64,000 nt of DNA from Ceratodon purpureus (taxonomy: Eukaryota > Streptophyta > Bryopsida > Pseudoditrichales > Ditrichaceae): assembly GCA_014871385.1 (NCBI GenBank), contig CM026426.1, forward strand, positions 80,581,566-80,645,565. The letters run 5' to 3'. Shown here piece after piece: positions 35,951 through 48,935 of this stretch (positions are counted from its first letter, which is position 1; every line of letters begins with the position of its first letter). Below the pieces are notes generated by a model. The model had not been told where the DNA came from. It saw nothing but the letters and a program-made list of their open reading frames with translations, and searched no databases. The position numbers were made by a program, and so were the translations under genes.

Positions 35951-38729
35951 TCACGGCGGCGGAGAGACATGAGAATAGGGACGAGTAGGGCTTCAGGAGG
36001 GGGGCCTGCGCCGTGGCGGGGTGCTGACTCGACAGACGCTGCGACGGACGACGGATCGACGGAAGAGAGCCGGGTCGTGGGTCGGGAAGACCGTCGCCAG
36101 GGGGTCCTCGAGTATGGGGACTCGGGCTGCCCGCGGGGGAGCGCAGCCCGCGCGTGCCCTCTGAGGACTAGTTTACGGAGATCCTTGCAAAAGAATGGTA
36201 CTGTGTCAAAATGTCTCAAAGTTTGTGAAGTGTTTATGAACGCTCCAAAATGTATCATTTTGGTAAGTAGTTCTGGGGACAGGCCTTCGAGGGCCGAATT
36301 TTGCACTCAGTCATCATGCAACGAAATGCTATCCAATACCTCATCTGTACAACATTTGAGGAAAACACCCCAACAAAATCTGATAGTACTATGCACACCT
36401 CGATCCATATCTACAGAAATTTAGAAGAGCAAACTAGGACTCTGCTAGGGTGAGTTAGAGAGGGACTTCTGTTGGAGCTCCTACTCAACGTCTTCTTCAT
36501 CAACTTTGTCGCCGTCTACTTCGTTGTTTCCTCCATCTCCATTGTCGTCTTCTGGCTTCGACCCCGTCTCTTCTCCTAAGATATGGCTGGTTCTTAACCA
36601 CTCATTAAGTTGTCAAAGAAAATGCTGTAGAAATCAAACAAACACTGAAAACGCTGGCCTCTGTGTGAGCATGTAACATTTGAGCTCTAAAAAGGCTACA
36701 AATCAGAGAAGATGAAGGTGAAAACCGAAGCACTTTTGAAGCAACTACAATCTCTCTAATCAGATGCGCACAACCGACAATAAAATATAAAAGCCCATGC
36801 TTTGCTATAACCCTATGCTTTGCTAAAATGATGAAATATGCACGACAGACCACAGATTGAAAGCGAAGAGGGACTGTTTAGTAATTAGTACCCGAGGCGG
36901 CTGAAGCAAATGAAGCCTTGAGGTGGAATGCGGTCATCACCACGCTGCACTGAAAGCCTCTGTATGGCCATGGCGGTCACCACGACCCTGATGATGAGCA
37001 TGCGCTCAGAAAATGCCGCTCGCGATTCAGATGCTCACGATGAAGGTAACTTACTACACTCTCAATTTCATTCAAACAAGGCCCTAATTATTGAACTCTC
37101 TATCTTCTTTCGTGTGGATACGACCTACACTGTGAAGTAAGACGAACAACACAATGTGACCAACCAGAGTAGGAATGTTACTTAAAGCTTCAAACTTAGA
37201 CGACGAGCCTTGCAATGCGATCAACACGAATAGCGCAGCTTAAACTCTCAAACTGAGACAACGTACGAGGCAGAGAGGACGAAGTTGCATCAAAACTGGC
37301 CACATGGCCTATACTTTATGGCTTTTGCACTATAGCAACTCCTAAATTTAAACACTCCAATAACAATGACTTCAAATATATCATTTCACATTTCCCCAAT
37401 TCACCTCAAATAATTACACTAAGGAAAATTCATTTTTTACATTTCCCAATTCACCTCATGTAATATTACAAAAACTATGTGAAAAGTTTTTACAGCTCTT
37501 GTCAAAACATTTAGTAAAATACATTTTTATTACCAAAGTAGTTAAACCCATTGGTAAATATACTTTAACCTCTCGCACTTCAAGAAAACTTACAAAAATT
37601 CCACGTGGCAAACTCTATGACTCATTTCCCACAAAGCGGACTCCAATGGGAGCATACGTTCGCATGGTCCACACAATGTGGCTAGCGTTACACCCCTGCC
37701 GGCGCTTTAATGAGACCACTGCCTAGCACATGGCTTCAGCTACATTCAAATAGGGCCTGGTCGGGACCGCTGTATTATGCTACGTCACTGACGTTGCATA
37801 GGGCTCTAAATCCTAGTAGTAGATATTGGCCTTTATGTGGGACACGTGTCGGGAGTGGAGGGAATTGCCTACTCTTGTGAATAGGGTGTCAAGTATGACC
37901 TTTTAGATCCAGATCTAGAGGTAGAGAGGCGACTAGGAGCTTTTGTTTGGAGGGTGAAGAGGTCATTGAGAGTTGATTGAATTGCAGGATGTATGCCTTG
38001 GAGGGATATGGAGGGATTCTGTATGCTCGATAGTTTTGTGCAAGAGTTTTGCGCTGAAGTGTAATGGTCACCGTTTAAGTACAGAAGTGAACACAAGGGG
38101 CATAGAATCTGTTGCCATATGCAAATTGTAACAACATTACAATGTGTATTACGTGGTAGTTAATACTAATCAGGTAATACTCCTCCATCTATGAATAATG
38201 AGAGTTTAGGACATGACTTTAGCACTTGAGCACTTTCTCATGACCACCAAGTAAATAAGCTTGTTTTATCACAAGATAATCACAAACACTTTTATACTTG
38301 CTTTATCTATATGTACATGAGATAAAACGTTTCTTTTTATCATATGTAGATGTCTTCAAAAATACCAACAAATAACATTTTGCCAATTTTGAATTTCAAA
38401 TGCCAATATATACCAAAATTGTGCAACCATTGAAATATTTTGGTTCAGTTAATATTTTGTTTAAGTGATTCAGCAAAGGCTGATTACATTGATTGTAAAA
38501 TAATAGGTCCTTGAGTTCACAAACAACTTTGCTCTATTGGAAACACACATAATCATGACAATTGAACACAATGCGTCTAATATTATTATTGGCTATCTGT
38601 TTCTACACTTACTACAAATCAATAAGGGAGGTTCCTTGATCGATCTCTGAAATTCAGAGTTCATTCAAGGCACAAAATCTAGGACACACTCACTTAAATA
38701 TCTCCAATCCAAGCTCTGGATACACAGTG
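35951..38729. other. No gene recognised (GC-rich, then AT-rich)
   Basis: The first 250 bases are GC-rich and open on both strands by composition. From 36.4 to 38.7 kb only short unrelated frames occur. No transposon ends were identified. The stretch flanks the 3' LTR of the complete gypsy copy. Confidence 0.4.
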
Positions 38730-39317
38730 ATACTAAAAAGTGGGTCACTAATCTCCTTTCTCTCTGTCATGCACAGTGTAACTCAACAAGCAGTAAGACT
38801 TCGATCAATTAGGCACTAATTCTCCAGGCGCAGCGGAATCCGATAGGGAGTATGGCAAGATGTGAATCGGACCCTTGGTCTTCTGCCCATTTGCTGATAG
38901 ACAGCAGTGACATAAATCAACTTTTCAAATAACCAGGTTCACACTCAACAAGGCAAGCTCAAAGTACTCACAATTTCCCAAGGGTGCAAAGTCTGTTGAT
39001 TAGCTTAACTCTCACTGGAACAATTAAGTCACTCAGATTCTCTGCTAACCAAGTCTCAAGGCTCGTTCTTCTGTCTCAAACTACCCACCAATTACCACCT
39101 TCTAAGCCCCTTAAATATACCCCTTACTGATCATTTCTTCTACCTCCAAAAGAACCTCCAGGTAATCTTGTTGTAACTAACTTAGTTCCTACCAGAAAAA
39201 CTAAATATTGTTACTCCAAGATAAACTTGTCTGCTGTTGTGTCTCCACCCGATGCTCCAGGTCAGCCTTCACCTCGGTAATCACTCAGGCAACAATGCAC
39301 ATGTCACATATGTGACA
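38730..39317 (-). repeat. 3' LTR of the gypsy element
   Basis: About 588 bases matching the 5' LTR. Its minus-strand start reads TGTCACATATGTGACATG and is preceded by the purine-rich word AAGCAAGGGAGGAG, a plausible polypurine tract. It lies outside the inverted duplication, so it has no counterpart in the left copy. Confidence 0.85.
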
Positions 39318-40342
39318 CTCCTCCCTTGCTTAAAGTGGGTGTCCTCACTACTTAATCAATCACATTCAAAAATCCGCACATCTCTTCTCGCACATTCCCA
39401 AATCTCCCTCCGGCATCCAACAATTGACAAAGTCTTCCATGCCTCATCGTCAATCGCGTTGGTTTCACGTGAATAATCTTGGAAAATGAAAGGTCCCTCC
39501 CACTTGCGCTCTAGCACTCTCCTCTTACCAGACACATACATCTTGACAGCGCACCCAACTTCCAACCGAGGGAGTCGTTCCGTCTTTTCCTTTCTCTTGG
39601 TGTAGTTCTCTTGTTGCTTGCGCTAGGCCGAAGCGATGTTCACTGACACTGCTTTGTGTACTTCCTCAATAAACTCACCAGGACCCATGACAATGGCGCT
39701 CATGTCCTCAGACTCACATCATCACTAATAACCTCCTGAAATTTTTCTTTAATATTATTAGACGACAGTCTTGGTGATCGTCCCGTAAGCACAAAGAATG
39801 GCGAGAACCTTGTGCTCCCTTGATTGCTAAATTTGTAACCATACAAAACTCTCCTCACATGCTTGTCCCATTCGTCCCCCCACTGACTCGCCATGCTCGT
39901 TAGTCCCACTTTCAACGTTTGAACAAAACGTTTGGCCATCCCATTACACTGTGGCCATGCAGGTGACGTTCTTTCATGCTTGATTCCATTTTTCTCACAT
40001 AGCTCATCGAACTCTGCACAAAACTTGGAGCCATTGTCCGTTAGCACTGCTTTTGGAACTCCGTACCTGCAGATTATCTGCGTCTCAAAGAATTCCGAAG
40101 CTGTAATTGCATCGTGACTTGTTACAGGTACCGCTTCCACCCATTTAGAAAAGTGATCAATTGCAATCAGCACGTATTGATATCCGCGAGATGTGGTCTT
40201 TAGCGGTCTAGCTATGTCAATCGCTACTCTATACATAAAATCCACCACAGGAATGCTATGAGGTTGTGCATCTCCAAACCGTATCGTGCCACGCTTCTTG
40301 GTCAATTGACAATGTCTGCATTGTCCTACAATCCTACGCACT

Positions 40343-40350
40343 GTTACAAC
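40343..40350. repeat. hAT target-site duplication, left
   Basis: GTTACAAC, identical to 45594-45601. It is 8 bp long, as expected for hAT. Confidence 0.93.
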
Positions 40351-40559
40351 CAGTATTGTTCGGGTATTAGAATTTAGAAATACCAGCCGGTTCCAAGTAA
40401 CAGAGATTCTGTTGAATCCAAGAGAGGGCGGGTGTAGGGTATTTGAAAACCGTATTCTTTATAATCATTACCAATATCAATCTAAATTTTTCCTCTGAGT
40501 AATAGCAAAATATCAATAGCGCAATATCACCATAGCTAATACCAGGGCAATATGCACAC

Positions 40560-40690
40560 GGGTATGGTATTAAAAATCACTCATACAGAAATCACTCAAA
40601 AATCACTCAAAAATCACTCATACACATATCACTCAAAAATCACTCATACACCATACAAAAAACTCATACACCAATCAAATAACTCGCAGA
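40560..40690. repeat. hAT subterminal repeats (AATCACTCA)
   Basis: AAATCACTCA or close variants occur five to six times between 40575 and 40660, about 220-310 bases inside the hAT end. They alternate with CATACA words. Short direct repeats just inside the ends are typical transposase-binding sites of hAT elements. That role is inferred. Confidence 0.6.
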
Positions 40691-40862
40691 GCTATCTCTA
40701 ATTACACTGTCGAACAGAATTGACACATTTCTTGAGCCAGATCATTCTTCTCCAGAAACCTAGAGAACCGCAGGAAATAAAGAAAGAGAGTTCAATTCGC
40801 TCATCCACTCACAGCAAAACCACCTCCGCTCCACAAAACTGGAACAATACCTAACAGCAAGC

Positions 40863-41246
40863 ACCACGATTGAGACAAGTGCAATTCCCAAAACCAACAG
40901 CCACCATCACAAACATAAACACCAATGGCTACAGCTAGCTACTCAATCAGACTCCAGCCTAAACATACAATTCTACTGAGTCCTCATCAAACCCAAGCTC
41001 TTATCAACCAAAACCTCTGCTCCAGAAAACCCGAAGAAGATCACTAACCAATACCCAACAGTGAGCAGCACGACTACTGAAACAAGTACACTTCACAAAA
41101 CGACCACCACCATCACAAAAACACAAACACCAATGGTTATAGCTACTCAATTGCAACTGCACGACTAGTGAAACAAAAACACTTCACATAGCGACCATAA
41201 CCATGAGAAAAACACAAACTTTGATGGTTACAGCAACTGATCAATT
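40863..41246. repeat. Three diverged about 88-bp repeats in the hAT 3' region
   Basis: Blocks at about 40863, 41068 and 41158 share the order CACGA-T-GA-ACAAG, CAAAACGACCACCACCATCA, CACAAACACCAATGGTTA and CTACTCAAT with substitutions. The last two are adjacent; the first is about 200 bases away. They lie between the subterminal repeats and the transposase stop codon. Confidence 0.65.
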
Positions 41247-43629
41247 GATGGTCATTCATGCTCGCCACGAGCAATATCCCACCAAATGCCAAAAAACAAA
41301 CGTTCTCCCCATACATTTCCTGCTCTAGTGCCAAGGCATAGCTACCGATTGCTTGCACAAAACACTAAACACTAAAGCGAGGAAAAGAGGTGACTGTCCT
41401 AGGCAACCTGGACCAACAGCAACAGCGGCAACCATCTACTCCTCACAATCGGAATCTTCGGCAGCTTCAAAAAAACCAGCATCTTCAAGCTCATCTTTGG
41501 CAGCATCAAGTAAATCAGCCTCCCTTCTGTAGAATTCCTGTACGTCCTTTGCAACAACCTCACACTCATGACGCGCATCATCAGGCCAATTTTTGAAGAT
41601 CATGATCAAAGAGTCTAAGTTGTCCAGCCCTAGGCGGCAACGACGCAGGCTTGTAAGCACGCCAGCAATACTGAAGATGCGCTCAGTTTCAATTTGCGAT
41701 CCAGGAATTGCCAAAATCTGCCGGGCCAAGAATGCCACAGATGGAAAACGACTTCCATTCTCCTTCCACCAAGTCAAGGGCTTCTCTGCATCTGCAAGAA
41801 CCACAGTCAAGCGTCGGAAAAGGGATAGTTCAGCTGTAAGGATGCCCTCGCAAGCTTCCTCCGTTGATGCTGCATCACCGAACAGTACGTTGGATGACCT
41901 CGGAGCAGGAGCAGGGGCTGGAATTCCGCCAGGGTTCAAGACTTTGTGTGCCTTGATCAGAAATGGAATCAGCACCGCCGTGTCATAGCTCTGCACAATC
42001 TCCTTTGCCTTCGCAACGCCGATGTACTCAATGATGCACTCCAAGCCCTTGAAGCGTGGATCTAACATCAGAGCCAACATGTTGTGAGCCTTGGACTCGT
42101 TGAACACATCAGCAAAGGCAAGAAAGGGTTTCAGAACTCCAATAGCCTCGCGGGCCATCCTCATCTTCAGCATCTCAATCTCGGACTCGAAGTCGCCAAC
42201 TCGGAGTGCAGGAACAGCCAACGCACGCTGGTCATGGACATCCTGTAACTCCACCGAGACTCGAAACGCCGCAGCAAGGGCATCAGAGAGGAGCCAGTAC
42301 CCACGAGTCTGGTTTAAAATGCACTGCTTCACAATGGCATTCAGAGTCCCGGTGATAGTCCTCGCTACTGCCCACTTGAGTCCACTGGGAACACGTTCTT
42401 GCAATTTAAAAGACTGCCGCCTGTAGCAGATGTTGATGGCGTCCGCATACTCCAACGTTTCCTGGAATAGCACCACCTTCGAAGCAAAACGAGTCTTCAC
42501 GGGGGTTTTGAGTTTCCGACTAGGCACTCCAGCCTCAATGCACGCCTTGTTCCATTCACTGCGACCAACGCCAGACTTCTTGGTCCAAGTGATACACGAC
42601 TGCAGCGATTTCAGAGCAGTCTTCAAGGAGACCTTCTTCATACCCACACACACCTTCTCCTCGGTGGTTGCGTACTGGCAAACCTTCGACATGATGTGCC
42701 CGAAACAAGCTCCAGTGTAGGGTTTGGTAATGTCGAGAACCGCACATGACACCGTTGTCTGCAGAGCTCGGTGGAGTGTGGCCAAATTGGCACCTTCGTC
42801 TTTCACACAAGCGATTACCTTATCTTGCAACTGAAACTTATTCAATAGAGGCTTCACGATCTCAGCCAACGCAGCACCAGATGTATCTTGCGCTTCGAAG
42901 AGGCCCACTGTAACGTGCCGAGGCACCCAACCCTCGTTAATGAAATTAACAACCACTGCAAAGGTATCCCAACCGTACCTGGACATCCACAAATCGAAGG
43001 TGATGGTCGCTGTAGCACAACTTGCAATTGCAGGCAACACATACCTACACATCCCTATTCACAACGTTCAGAATAATCTTGATTCCCTTAGACCCAACAC
43101 ATACCACAGAAGTAGTCGCGCATTTTTGAGCACACATCCTAACAGTACGAGGCATGACAAACCAACTCAAGAGAAACAAAAACGAGCAAACCAGATCACA
43201 GAACAAACTCATAGGCAACTCGCTTAACTAGATGTGACAGTTCAGGTTCGTGGCAACGACATCAAATTCTAAACATGAAGACACTCGGTCAGCACGAAAT
43301 CTGTCAACGTTATGAAGCCACACACTGATCATTGACAAATATTCATGTGTCTGCATCCAAAACATTTAAAGCCCATCTCAAGAGAATACTCACACCTTGT
43401 AGCTCAAATTACGTGAATCAAACCAAAGTGATCCTAACATTTCACTGCTAACTGAGATCAATATTTGCACCTGGTTTATTGTCAAGAAAGAACATCTAGT
43501 ACTAACGAAAAATTTACAAGAAACTGAGTTGTGCAAGATCCAAAGATGAGCCTCAAATTCTCTAAAAACTCTTCAGCTAATGTACATCCAAAGCATACCA
43601 GAGTCAGATCACTTGTTCAACCATCATGA

Positions 43630-43715
43630 GTTTCGATCAGCTTTCCTATAAGTTTCGATCAGCTTTCCTATAAGTTTCGATCAGTTTCGATCAGCTTTTC
43701 GATCAGCTTTTCGAA
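43630..43715. repeat. Short tandem TTTCGATCAGCTT array in the hAT intron
   Basis: TTTCGATCAGCTTTCCTATAAG occurs about two and a half times, followed by TTTCGATCAG and TTTTCGATCAGC variants. It lies in the hAT intron. Confidence 0.7.
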
Positions 43716-43913
43716 TAATCTTGGAGGAGGTGGAGGAGCCGCTCCTGCAGTGGTGCGGCAATCATCTCGAAGAACAAAGCCAAGGAGATGTCCTCGGGAC
43801 CATAATATTGGAAACATCGAAACTCTGATCAGCCTCGGATCTCTCGACTAAGGGCTACCTGAAATTTTAAAAAAGAAATTTAAAAAAAAAGAAAAAGTAA
43901 CTAAACCTCGAAC

Positions 43914-44080
43914 AGACCCCAGCACCTTGTCCTCGGGACCCCAGTACCTTATCCTCAGGACCCCAGCACCTTTTTCTCGGGACCCCAGCACCTTTTTCTC
44001 GGAACCCCAGCACCTTTTTCTCGGGACCCCAGCACCTTGTCCTCGGAACCCCAGCACCTTGTGCTCGGGACCCTAGCACA
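43914..44080 (-). repeat. 22-bp minisatellite in the hAT intron, about 7 units
   Basis: Units of GACCCCAGCACCTT followed by (T/G)(T/C)CTCGG repeat about seven times. The last five match the left-arm array at 31677-31776; the first two or three have no mirror. The inverted duplication therefore starts inside this array. Confidence 0.88.
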
Positions 44081-45593
44081 GCCCCAAACTCAAACAGCGA
44101 TCGCCGATTTATGACTCTGGCCTTTAAGACTACTTTCCAATCAACAGACTGACATACATCAACCTTTAGTTGCAAGATTAACAACCAATGCTGCTGGCAC
44201 AATCCCTCCAAACCTCTCTCCAATTCTGCATGCAAACTCCCATTGAGCACACTCCCTCCCTTCGACAAAACACATCAACATATAGGCAACTCGCAATTTA
44301 ACAATCCAAACATACCTCTCCATCGTCTTCGCAAACATTGCGGGAATGTGATCATTCACGAGCTGCCTCCGACTTGGGCACACCACCCGTGGATCCAAGC
44401 GCATGACAAGACAGCGGAACCACGAACTCTCCACGGTGCTCAAAGCTTCGTAACCCTTGGCAATAAACAGGACCACATCTTCAACGAACCGCAACTGCTG
44501 CACATCGTTCTTGTTGTAGGGTTTGCTGTTACCGAAAAATGACGTGATATCAGAAAGGGGCACCACCTTCCTTCTCTTCGACTTCTGTCTGGAACTCTCT
44601 GCCTCTGCTGTCTGCAGCTTATACCTCTCCAAGTCGCTCGGGTGCTCATTCGTCAAATGCTTCTTCATACTTGTGATTCCATGGTTAGGATTATATTGCA
44701 CGTAGCCCTTTCGTGAACGAGTGCTGCTGCGGGAGTTGCTGGACTCCGCCTGTCCCGGGTGGCATACTGTGCACTTCATCGTTTGGGTCGCCTTCACGTC
44801 AACTCCGTTCTCCGAATCTCTTAGGCGAAAGAAAGCCCACACCTCAGAGTTGCGATGATAAGGTACCCAAAATTTTGCATTTGCCATGAGCCCACCGTAG
44901 CGTACTTCCCACGCCGCCTCATCTTCGGCAGCAACAGTCTCCTCAATCGGATGCAGAATGTCGCCGTGTCTCTCCTCTGCAGCTTCCTCGCACTCAAGTT
45001 CAATAGAATCTTCCTACAACAAACCTGTGTCCTCATGACTAGGCTGGTAATCGGACGACATAGTGATGCTTTGGAAAAGAAACCCTGGACTACAGCAAGA
45101 ACTCACGCAAACATGCAGGCAAGCAGATCAACTCGCATGGTATTTGCAATTCTCACACAGATAATCGGAAGCTTACATGCCCAATACCAAAACAATTAAC
45201 GTTTGGAACAAAACAACAATTGATTATTGTACCTCGCTCACCAAGCCGTCAATAGCACCGCGCCTTCAAAGTGCAGCAAGGGCAGCCCCCACTCCGCCCC
45301 TCAACATAACACCCACGATCTCAGCCAATGCTGCTCACAATTACACGCACTCTAACAAACCCTACCTTGCACATCGTACCCTCACATAGGGAATCCATAT
45401 CTAAATATCAATTAAGCCCCCACGAAATCACCGCAGTCGGGTACACAATGCAGTATCTCAGAGACGCAGTGAGGGGCAACATACATAAATCCTAATTTGA
45501 AGCCCATGCACCTAACCCTGTATCGATTCTGTGAGACCCGGTTCATACCCAGTATTGATACCCAGCTAAACCCCCTATACCCGAACAACACTG

Positions 45594-45601
45594 GTTACAA
45601 C
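45594..45601. repeat. hAT target-site duplication, right
   Basis: GTTACAAC, identical to 40343-40350. In the left arm the same word appears as GTTGTAAC at 30150-30157. Confidence 0.93.
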
Positions 45602-48355
45602 CCTATCCGTCCAATAGTAACTGCGCATGACTGCAGCCAGCGTGCGCTCTTTTCCTCCGTGCCCCAACTCCTCATGCCCTTGCCGAACCGTGACATCTCC
45701 ACGTTCTTCAGGCTTCGGCACTATTAACCCTTCCCTGCATATTTGCCCTTCATCAAGATGGTAGCCTGACTGGACCCTCATGTTAATTCTCTTTTCTCTC
45801 CCCCCAGTTCCAAGTCTCATGCATGTGGTTTGTAGTCATGAAGCTGACTACATTAGCATCGAGATGAATATCCAATCCTGCCTTGTCGTTGCGGGCTCTT
45901 CCTTGTGAGCTGAAACCCCCTTTTGCTTCTCAAATGATGTTCCACATTATATCCTTGGGATATCCTTCATGTGCTCTCTTCTTGTTGCAATGATCGTCAC
46001 CTTGGCATGACTCTCCGCTGTCTGATGAGACCATCTTCGACTTGGTGTCATACTCCGAATCACTTTCTTCCGACTCTGGCTTCCCAACAATGGCCTGCCC
46101 TGGCACAATTTCGATTGCTGATAACGCCAAATCTGTGCAGGGCTCGTTGGACTTATCGTGGTCTCCTCGGTTTCTCCAAAAGCAATTCGTTCCAACATCC
46201 TGACTTGATGGATGTGATCATCAATCTACGCCTCATTCTCTGGCGGTTGACTGCTAGGATTTCGTGACAGCGCGTCAATGTTGGAATGCTTTGCTCCTGG
46301 TCTATGAGTAATTTTGAAATCATAATCTTGAAGCATCATGATCCACCGACCCCTCCTCCTGTTGGTATCCGACACAATTGCCAGCCACTCAAAGGGTCGA
46401 TGATCCGTTCTGATGATGAAGTGATTTTTGTATAAATATTGTCTGAAATGTACCACCTCCTAGATTAATGCATAGCATTCACCTTCCATGGGGTGGTATT
46501 TTCTTTGAATCGGTGTCAAGCCACAACTGGCATATGCCACGGGATGTTCCCTTCGGCTGATTTTCTTAGATAACACGGCTCCCACACCTTTCAAAGACCA
46601 GTCCACGTCTAAGATGAAAGGTAGCGTGAAATCTGGACGTACCAGAATTGGTGCAGCTGCAAGTCGTAGCCTGAGCGCCTCGAAAGCAAATTTTTGCCTG
46701 GTTGCTGTCCATACAAACGGCTCATCCTTTTTTGTCAACTCAAACAGTGGGGCATAGTCCTTGATATAAATTAGATAGTATCCGGTGATTTCCAAGAAAC
46801 TGCGAATATTGGTGACATTTTTCGGCAAAGGAAATTGCATTATGGCCTCAACCTTGGCTGGGTTTGGAGTACATCCATTCCGTGAGACCGAATGTCCCAA
46901 GAATATGAGTTCTATAAACCCGAATCTGCATTTGTCAGGACTCAATCGGAGCTGGGCTCTCTGCAGCTTCTGGAGCACTTGTTCAATGTGCTGCAAGTGT
47001 TCCGACCAGCTCTTGCTATGAAAATTCACATCATCAACGAACACCTTGCACATCTTGTTCAGATCTTCCTCCAAGACCTGGTTGATTATCCGTTGAAAGG
47101 TTGCGGTGGCATTTTTCAACCCAAAGGGCATCATCGTCCATTCATACAATTCACGTTTGGTTATTAATGGCAGTCTTTTTAATATCAGGTTCATGCATAC
47201 GTATCTGCCAAAAGCCTGATTACAGATCCAGTGATGAAAACCATTGGCCATCTCCGAGCTGACTCAGAACGTCGGAAATAAGTGGCATCGGAAGGCTGTC
47301 TTTCGTGGTCTGTTGATTCAGGGGTCAATAGTCCCACAAACACGTTTGCTGCCGTCTTTTTAGGTGGCATAGTGACTTTAGTAGCATATTCAAACTCGCT
47401 ACTACGCATTTATCCAATCTCACAGAGGGCCTCAATCTGTCGTTGCACTTCCTTTTCCTCGCTGGCGGGGTTCCTGCTTGATAGCATCAAGCTTGTCCTT
47501 TACTTCAACAGGATTGTATTGGCCAAACTTCGCATATAAGGCCTCCTCTAGTTCGTCCAAGTGTCGAGCGGTCCCGTATGTCGTTTCACCCAATCCTTTG
47601 CCTTACCCCTCAGGTTAAGGCGGACTACTTTAAATACTTTATCCGACGTGTAGTCTCGCACCTCAGCTGCCATCTGCAATGTCTTCGCCCAGTCATATAC
47701 ATCCTCGTACTCCTTCCCCGAGAATGTCTCGTCTATCCCTTTCGGGCTCGTCATTCTTTTGCCTCTCAATACTTCCTTCTATCGTGTATACCAGACCTAT
47801 GGATAAATTCTCACAATCCGGTTGGCTCCAGTCAAAAGGCATAGCTGGGTGAGAATGTTCTCAAAGCACTCTTCACAGTTGCTGTTCCATTCAAACGGCT
47901 CATGTAACTCCCTAGCTAGCATTACTAAAGGTGACACGTTCAGTTCTATACGGAGAAATGGTTGTATTATCCTAATGGTATGAAGAAAATAAAACAAAGC
48001 TACTCTATCCGCTGGTGGAGTGCAATCTACGTAAATTTCTAAATGCAATGAGAGTACATGGGAGAAACCGAAATTGATCGCTGCCATGCCACATAAGTCT
48101 AATTCAGCGCTTTCAGCTCGGTCACCCTTCTTTGCAGATATATCAGTCGAAGAAACAGAATTATGAAAAGGATCACCACAACACGACACTTCTAGCCATC
48201 TTGATGCTCTGTCCTCTTTAGTTTGGTCACAGGTATCAACGTAATGGCTACGTCGAGAACAATGCCGACACAATTCTCTGCAATCCCTCGTTCTCTGCAT
48301 GGTTTATTAAGTCTCTGATTCACTCAGCATTTCCTCAACACGTATACCAGCTCTA

Positions 48356-48935
48356 ATACTAAAAAGTGGGTCACTAATCTCCTTTCTCTCTGTCATGCAC
48401 AGTGTAACTCAACAAGCAGTAAGACTTCGATCAATTAGGCACTAATTCTCCAGGCGCAGCGGAATCCGATAGGGAGTATGGCAAGATGTGAATCGGACCC
48501 TTGGTCTTCTGCCCATTTGCTGATAGACAGCAGTGACATAAATCGACTTTTCAAATAACCAAGTTCGCACTCAACAAGGCAAGCTCAAAGTACTCACAAT
48601 TTCCCAAGGGTGCAAAGTCTGTTGATTAGCTTAACTCTCACTGGAACAATTAAGTCACTCAGATTCTCTGCTAACCAAGTCTCAAGGCTCGTTCTTCTGT
48701 CTCAAACTACCCACCAATTACCACCTTCTAAGCCCCTTAAATATACCCCTTACTGATCATTTCTTCTACCTCCAAAAGAACCTCCAGGTAATCTTGTTGT
48801 AACTAACTTAGTTCCTACCAGAAAAACTAAATATTGTTACTCCAAGATAAACTTGTCTGCTATTGTGTCTCCCACCCAATTCTCCAGGTCAGCCTTCACC
48901 TCGGTAATTACTCAGGCAGCAATTTACATGTCACA
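48356..48935 (-). repeat. 5' LTR of the gypsy element (right arm)
   Basis: About 580 bases, essentially identical to the LTR at 26816-27394 in the left arm and about 98% similar to the 3' LTR at 38730-39317. The closer match between arms than between the LTRs of one element dates the duplication after the insertion. Confidence 0.85.

Larger units (their letters stand above)
41436..45061 (-). pseudogene. hAT transposase, two exons, one in-frame stop
   Basis: Exon 1 runs 45061-44316 (MSSDYQPSHED..., ends ATGGAGAG|GTATG). Exon 2 runs 43044-41436 (after TGTGTAG), and the junction completes M-E-R-Y-V-L-P. The product is about 784 residues. Residues 1-250 hold a BED-type zinc finger for binding the transposon ends. 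Exon 2 begins with the RNase H-like core (TITFDLWMSRYGWDTFAVVV; VIACVKDEGANL) and ends with the hAT dimerisation region (FPSVAFLARQILAIPGSQIE, then TERIFSIAG). The tail is acidic. Codon 16 is TAG (45016-45014), where the otherwise identical left-arm copy has CAG, so this copy was inactivated by one C-to-T change after the duplication. Start in a downstream ATG could still bypass it. Confidence 0.88.
40351..45593 (-). mobile_element. Complete hAT DNA transposon (5243 bp)
   Basis: The ends are the inverted repeats CAGTATTGTTCGGGTAT (40351-40367) and, on the other strand, CAGTGTTGTTCGGGTAT (45593-45577), with one mismatch in 17. The flanking 8-bp target duplications GTTACAAC (40343-40350 and 45594-45601) are perfect. 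An 8-bp duplication and CAG-initial ends are hAT hallmarks. The element lies inside the integrase region of the gypsy fossil and encodes one two-exon transposase on the minus strand. The transposase has one stop in exon 1; otherwise it looks complete. Confidence 0.95.
38730..48935 (-). mobile_element. Ty3/gypsy LTR retrotransposon fossil, both LTRs present, hAT nested inside
   Basis: Minus-strand element with its 5' LTR at about 48356-48935, primer-site-like word next to it, zinc-knuckle and gag-like region about 47.5-48.3 kb, reverse transcriptase and RNase H about 46.2-47.3 kb, integrase about 39.7-40.3 kb continuing from about 45.6 kb across the hAT, a purine-rich word before the 3' LTR, and the 3' LTR at about 38730-39317. 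The hAT (40351-45593) splits the integrase zinc-binding region. The two LTRs differ by roughly a dozen bases by eye (about 2%), so insertion was fairly recent in evolutionary terms. No clear 5-bp target duplication was found. The coding region is broken, with several interruptions besides the hAT. Confidence 0.88.

Noticed and set aside
35686-36424. Long open frames of about 206-215 codons on both strands over the 40-bp minisatellite
   Set aside because: They arise from GC-rich composition and a stop-poor repeat; the protein sequence is low complexity and lacks motifs.
32880-37300. Long terminal inverted repeats of the Mutator-like element
   Set aside because: No matching inverted pair or 9-bp target duplication could be found by eye on either side of the transposase remains.
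48300-48360. A tRNA gene next to the LTR
   Set aside because: The tRNA-like word is only the primer-binding site; no cloverleaf can be drawn from the surrounding sequence.
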